A stretch of DNA of 64,000 nucleotides, taken from NCBI RefSeq assembly GCF_010994755.1, contig NZ_WHSB02000020.1, positions 42,348-106,347 of the forward strand. The letters run 5' to 3'. The position numbers and the translations under genes were made by a program. The notes below the pieces were generated by a model that had not been told where the DNA came from, ran no database searches, and saw nothing but the letters and a program-made list of their open reading frames with translations. Position 1 is the first letter of the stretch, and each line of letters starts with the position of its first letter. Positions 61,420-64,000 of this stretch are shown piece after piece. Source of the DNA: Shinella lacus. Lineage in GTDB: Bacteria; Pseudomonadota; Alphaproteobacteria; Rhizobiales; Rhizobiaceae.

Positions 61420-61476
61420 TCCAACACTTCGCGCCCCGCCGGCGCCCATTGGCGCGATGCGCGCCGGAGACACGTC

Positions 61477-61818
61477 ATGAGCCTGCCCCTCGTCTATGCC
61501 GCCCTCGTCGTCGCCATCATCTTCGAAGTGCTCGGCACCTCGGCCATGCAGGCCGCGCAGCATTTCACCCGCGTCGTGCCGACGGCCGCGATGGTCGTCT
61601 GCTATGCCATCGCCTTCTTCTTCCTGTCCTGGAGCCTGCGCTACGTGCCGGTGGGCATCGCCTATGCCATCTGGAGCGGCCTCGGCATCGTGCTGATCTC
61701 GGCCGTCGGCTATTTCGCCTTTGGCCAGAAGCTCGATCCGGCAGCACTTTTCGGCCTCGGCCTCATCATTGCCGGCGTGCTTGTGCTGAACCTTTTCTCC
61801 AAATCGACATTCCACTGA
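61477..61818 (+). CDS. Small multidrug resistance (SMR) transporter
   Basis: A 113-residue protein with four helices. The proton- and drug-binding glutamate is E17 in AIIFEVLGTSAMQ; the WSGLGIVLISAVGYF stretch is characteristic of the EmrE/Sug group. It exports cationic drugs or guanidinium-like compounds as a dimer. It is probably co-transcribed with tetR. Confidence 0.88.
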   Translation: MSLPLVYAALVVAIIFEVLGTSAMQAAQHFTRVVPTAAMVVCYAIAFFFLSWSLRYVPVGIAYAIWSGLGIVLISAVGYFAFGQKLDPAALFGLGLIIAGVLVLNLFSKSTFH

Positions 61819-61879
61819 AAGGCAGCCGGAATCGGCAGGCCCCCCGCTTGCCAAGAAGCGGGTCTGGTCTTAATCGATT

Positions 61880-61909
61880 CCGGCAATTGAAAGCGGTTTC
61901 AATTGCCGG
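61880..61909. promoter_or_regulatory. LacI-family operator before the thuA-like gene
   Basis: A 13-base perfect inverted repeat with a GCGG centre; its core TTGAAAGCGGTTTCAA is the usual operator style of LacI-family regulators. It lies 19 bases before the thuA-like ATG, and LacI gene fragments lie at the end of the window. Confidence 0.78.
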
Positions 61910-61927
61910 CTTTAAGAGGAATGGCAC

Positions 61928-62713
61928 ATGGCTATACGCACCATCGTATGGGGTGAAAACATCCACGAGCAGACGAACGAGATCGTGCGCTCGATCTACC
62001 CGAACGGCATGCACAAGACGATCGCCGACGCGCTCAACAGGGATCCCGCGATCAGCGCCACAACGGCGACCTTGCAGGAGCCGGAGCACGGCCTGAGCGA
62101 GGCGCGGCTTGCCGAAACGGACGTGCTCGTCTGGTGGGGCCACAAGGACCATGGTGCGGTGGACGACGCGGTGGTCGAGCGCGTGGCCAAGCGCGTGTGG
62201 GAGGGCATGGGCCTGCTCGTGCTGCATTCCGGCCATTTCTCGAAAATCTTCAAGCGCCTGATGGGCACGCCCTGCGCGCTGAAATGGCGCGAAGCCGGCG
62301 AGCGCGAGCGCCTGTGGGTCATCAATCCGCGCCACCCCATCGCCGAAGGCCTTGGCGAGAACTTCGTGCTGGAAAATGAGGAAATGTACGGCGAGCAATT
62401 TTCCGTGCCGGAGCCGCTGGAAACGGTCTTCATCTCCTGGTTCGCCGGCGGCGAGGTGTTCCGCTCCGGCATGACCTGGCGCCGCGGCGCCGGCAAGATT
62501 TTCTACTTCCGCCCCGGCCACGAGACCTATCCGACCTATCACGATGCTACTGTGCAGAAGGTGCTCGGCAACAGCGTGAAATGGGCCTTCAACCCGCAGG
62601 GCACCTACGCGGCGATCCACGACGCGCCGAACGTGCCGGTGGAAAACGCGCTGGAGCCGATCGTCGAGCGCGGTCCGAAGCTGCATGAAGCCGGCGAAGC
62701 CGGTTACCGCTGA
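61928..62713 (+). CDS. ThuA-like trehalose-utilization protein
   Basis: A 261-residue class-I glutamine-amidotransferase-like protein. The ThuA pattern is visible: [53 protein letters not shown], then [21 protein letters not shown]. In Sinorhizobium thuA and thuB serve trehalose (3-keto-trehalose) use. AGAGGA precedes the ATG. It lies 8 bases before the oxidoreductase gene. Confidence 0.86.
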   Translation: MAIRTIVWGENIHEQTNEIVRSIYPNGMHKTIADALNRDPAISATTATLQEPEHGLSEARLAETDVLVWWGHKDHGAVDDAVVERVAKRVWEGMGLLVLHSGHFSKIFKRLMGTPCALKWREAGERERLWVINPRHPIAEGLGENFVLENEEMYGEQFSVPEPLETVFISWFAGGEVFRSGMTWRRGAGKIFYFRPGHETYPTYHDATVQKVLGNSVKWAFNPQGTYAAIHDAPNVPVENALEPIVERGPKLHEAGEAGYR

Positions 62714-62721
62714 GGCCTATT

Positions 62722-63765
62722 ATGCGTCTTCTCATCCTTGGAACCGGCGGCATGGCGAACAGCCATGCCCAGCATTTTTCCGCAATCGAGGGCGTCGAGC
62801 TGGTCGGCGCGGTCGATGTCGATCCGTTGCGGGCCAAAGCCTTCGCCGACACGCATGGCATTCCCAATGTCTTCACCTCGCTGGAGGACGCGATCGCCTG
62901 GAACGGCTTTGACGCCGCCACCAACGTGACGCCCGACCGCGCGCATCACCCGACGACGCTAGCGCTGCTGGCGGCGGGAAAACACGTCATGTGCGAAAAG
63001 CCGCTCGCGGAAAACTATGCCAAGGCGGACGAGATGGCGCGCGCCGCCGACGCATCCGGCCTCGTCACCATGGTGAACCTCACCTACCGCAACGTCGCAC
63101 CCTTGCAGAAGGCGCGCGAGATGGTGCTGGCTGGCGAGATCGGCCATGTGCGCCATGTCGAGGCGTCCTACCTGCAAAGCTGGCTCGTCTCCAAGGCCTG
63201 GGGCAACTGGGCGACGGAAAGCCAGTGGCTCTGGCGGCTTTCCACCCGGCACGGCTCGAACGGTGTGCTCGGCGATGTCGGCATCCACATCCTCGACTTT
63301 GCGAGCTATGGCGCCGCAAGCGACGTGGAGCATGTCTTCGCGCGGCTGAAGGCCTTCGACAAGGCGCCGGAAAACCGCATCGGCGAATACGACCTCGACG
63401 CCAATGACAGTTTCACCATGACCGTCGATTTCGCCAATGGCGCGCTCGGCGTCATCCATTCCAGCCGCTGGGCGACCGGGCATCTGAACGAGTTGCGCCT
63501 TCGCATGCACGGCGACAGGGGCGCGCTGGAAGTCCTCCACTCCACCGAGGGATCGCGCCTGCGCGGCTGCCTCGGCGAGGATGTCGAGCAGGCGGTTTGG
63601 CGCGAACTCGATGCCGGCACGGTGCCGACCAACTACCAGCGCTTCGCCGCCGCCGTGACCGCCGGCAAAAGGATCGAACCCGGCTTCCGCCACGCCGCCG
63701 AGCTCCAGAAGGTGCTCGACCTCGCCATCGAGACCGAAAAGGACCGCTGCGAACGGAAAGTCTGA
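62722..63765 (+). CDS. Gfo/Idh/MocA-family oxidoreductase (ThuB-like)
   Basis: A 347-residue NAD-dependent sugar oxidoreductase. N-terminal Rossmann motif [15 protein letters not shown], the catalytic lysine in [14 protein letters not shown], and a C-terminal beta-sheet domain with [14 protein letters not shown], in which the histidine is the usual catalytic base. Together with the ThuA-like protein it probably oxidises a disaccharide or related sugar at C3. It could act on another sugar; the ThuA partner favours the thuAB type. Confidence 0.86.
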   Translation: MRLLILGTGGMANSHAQHFSAIEGVELVGAVDVDPLRAKAFADTHGIPNVFTSLEDAIAWNGFDAATNVTPDRAHHPTTLALLAAGKHVMCEKPLAENYAKADEMARAADASGLVTMVNLTYRNVAPLQKAREMVLAGEIGHVRHVEASYLQSWLVSKAWGNWATESQWLWRLSTRHGSNGVLGDVGIHILDFASYGAASDVEHVFARLKAFDKAPENRIGEYDLDANDSFTMTVDFANGALGVIHSSRWATGHLNELRLRMHGDRGALEVLHSTEGSRLRGCLGEDVEQAVWRELDAGTVPTNYQRFAAAVTAGKRIEPGFRHAAELQKVLDLAIETEKDRCERKV

Positions 63766-63768
63766 GGT

Positions 63769-63897
63769 TCAGCCCGGCGCAGGGCCTGTCGATCCGCGCA
63801 CGAGGAAATCGACGGGCCAGACTTCCTGCAACCGCTCCGGCGCTTCCCCCTGCAACAGTTGCAAGACCATGTCGCCGATCCGAATGGCTGCGGCCCG
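63769..63897 (-). pseudogene. LacI-family regulator, C-terminal end (minus strand)
   Basis: The minus strand ends with a typical LacI C-terminus: [20 protein letters not shown] followed by [10 protein letters not shown] and PAPG, then TGA at 63771-63769. Going upstream, the LacI-like character stops at about 63890-63897 and continues as arginine-rich, unrelated sequence. It therefore seems to be cut off from the rest of its gene by an inverted junction. If the junction is an assembly error, this is the intact 3' end of the neighbouring regulator of the thu-like operon. Confidence 0.6.
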
Positions 63898-64000
63898 AGG
63901 TCGTGACCATGCGCGAAGACATCCGCCTCGCCGGCCGCGAACTGGCAAAAGCCGTGATCGCCCGCATCGAAGGCAAACCGCCGGCCGAGCTCCAGACGCT
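63891..64000 (+). pseudogene. LacI-family regulator fragment (plus strand), cut by window end
   Basis: From about 63891 the plus strand reads [20 protein letters not shown] and then [17 protein letters not shown], the late part of a LacI sugar-binding domain, in the opposite direction to the fragment at 63769-63897. Nothing LacI-like precedes it in this frame. The window ends before its C-terminus. Both fragments cover the same section of the family, so two different lacI genes seem to be joined tail to tail. Confidence 0.55.

Overview
The window is a GC-rich chromosomal segment from an alphaproteobacterium of the Rhizobiales, most likely the family Rhizobiaceae (Rhizobium/Agrobacterium/Ensifer/Shinella group). 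This rests on gene content: a urease operon split by small extra genes, a PhyR-NepR-EcfG general stress locus, hmuSTUV with TGA-N9-TCA (iron-responsive type) boxes, an OpgC-like cyclic glucan gene, ExoD, a smo/mtlK polyol operon, and dispersed palindromic repeats of the kind common in rhizobia. The genus cannot be fixed from sequence alone. Genes are densely packed, I saw no tRNA, rRNA, CRISPR array, transposase or prophage gene, and the segment reads as ordinary metabolic chromosome.

Layout. 1-3235: end of a sarcosine oxidase operon (soxA tail, soxG) and a dimethylglycine dehydrogenase-like flavoenzyme (one-carbon and betaine catabolism). 3518-9053: branched-chain amino acid ABC transporter livHMGF, a small membrane protein and the binding protein livJ. 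9194-16638: urease operon ureD-A-(DUF1272)-B-(LprI-like)-(sialyltransferase-like)-C-(diguanylate cyclase)-E-F-G. 16635-22091: a Crp/Fnr regulator with a perfect FNR-type box, then an RND efflux pump and its adaptor. 22407-38369: reductive pyrimidine catabolism in several transcription units: NMT1-type ABC transporter, cupin, dihydropyrimidinase, beta-ureidopropionase, rutR and, further on, preA/preT. Unrelated genes (opgC, two EamA exporters, exoD, an Lrp regulator) lie between. Two related RutR-like palindromes mark the two catabolic promoters.

38626-47893: polyol (mannitol/sorbitol/arabitol type) operon with SorC regulator, smoEFGK transporter, mannitol dehydrogenase, HAD phosphatase and FGGY kinase. 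47921-52527: general stress response region: phyR, nepR, ecfG, an HWE histidine kinase and two small membrane proteins. Perfect EcfG promoters lie in front of phyR and the DUF883-like gene, and an EcfG-type promoter precedes an unannotated small-RNA candidate with C-rich loops. 52544-59941: heme and iron module hmuSTUV, a tonB-like gene, a DUF2325 gene and an IsdG/HmuD-type heme oxygenase, with two TGA-N9-TCA boxes. 59942-61818: DUF423, truncated hemoglobin, and a TetR-SMR efflux pair whose TetR gene looks leaderless. 61928-64000: thuA/thuB-like genes behind a LacI-type operator, followed by two LacI C-terminal fragments in opposite orientation.

The most promising undescribed item is the small-RNA candidate at about 47952-48080. 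Next are the sialyltransferase-like protein in the urease operon and the inverted LacI junction at about 63890. All functional statements come from reading motifs and recalled family features; no database search was run.
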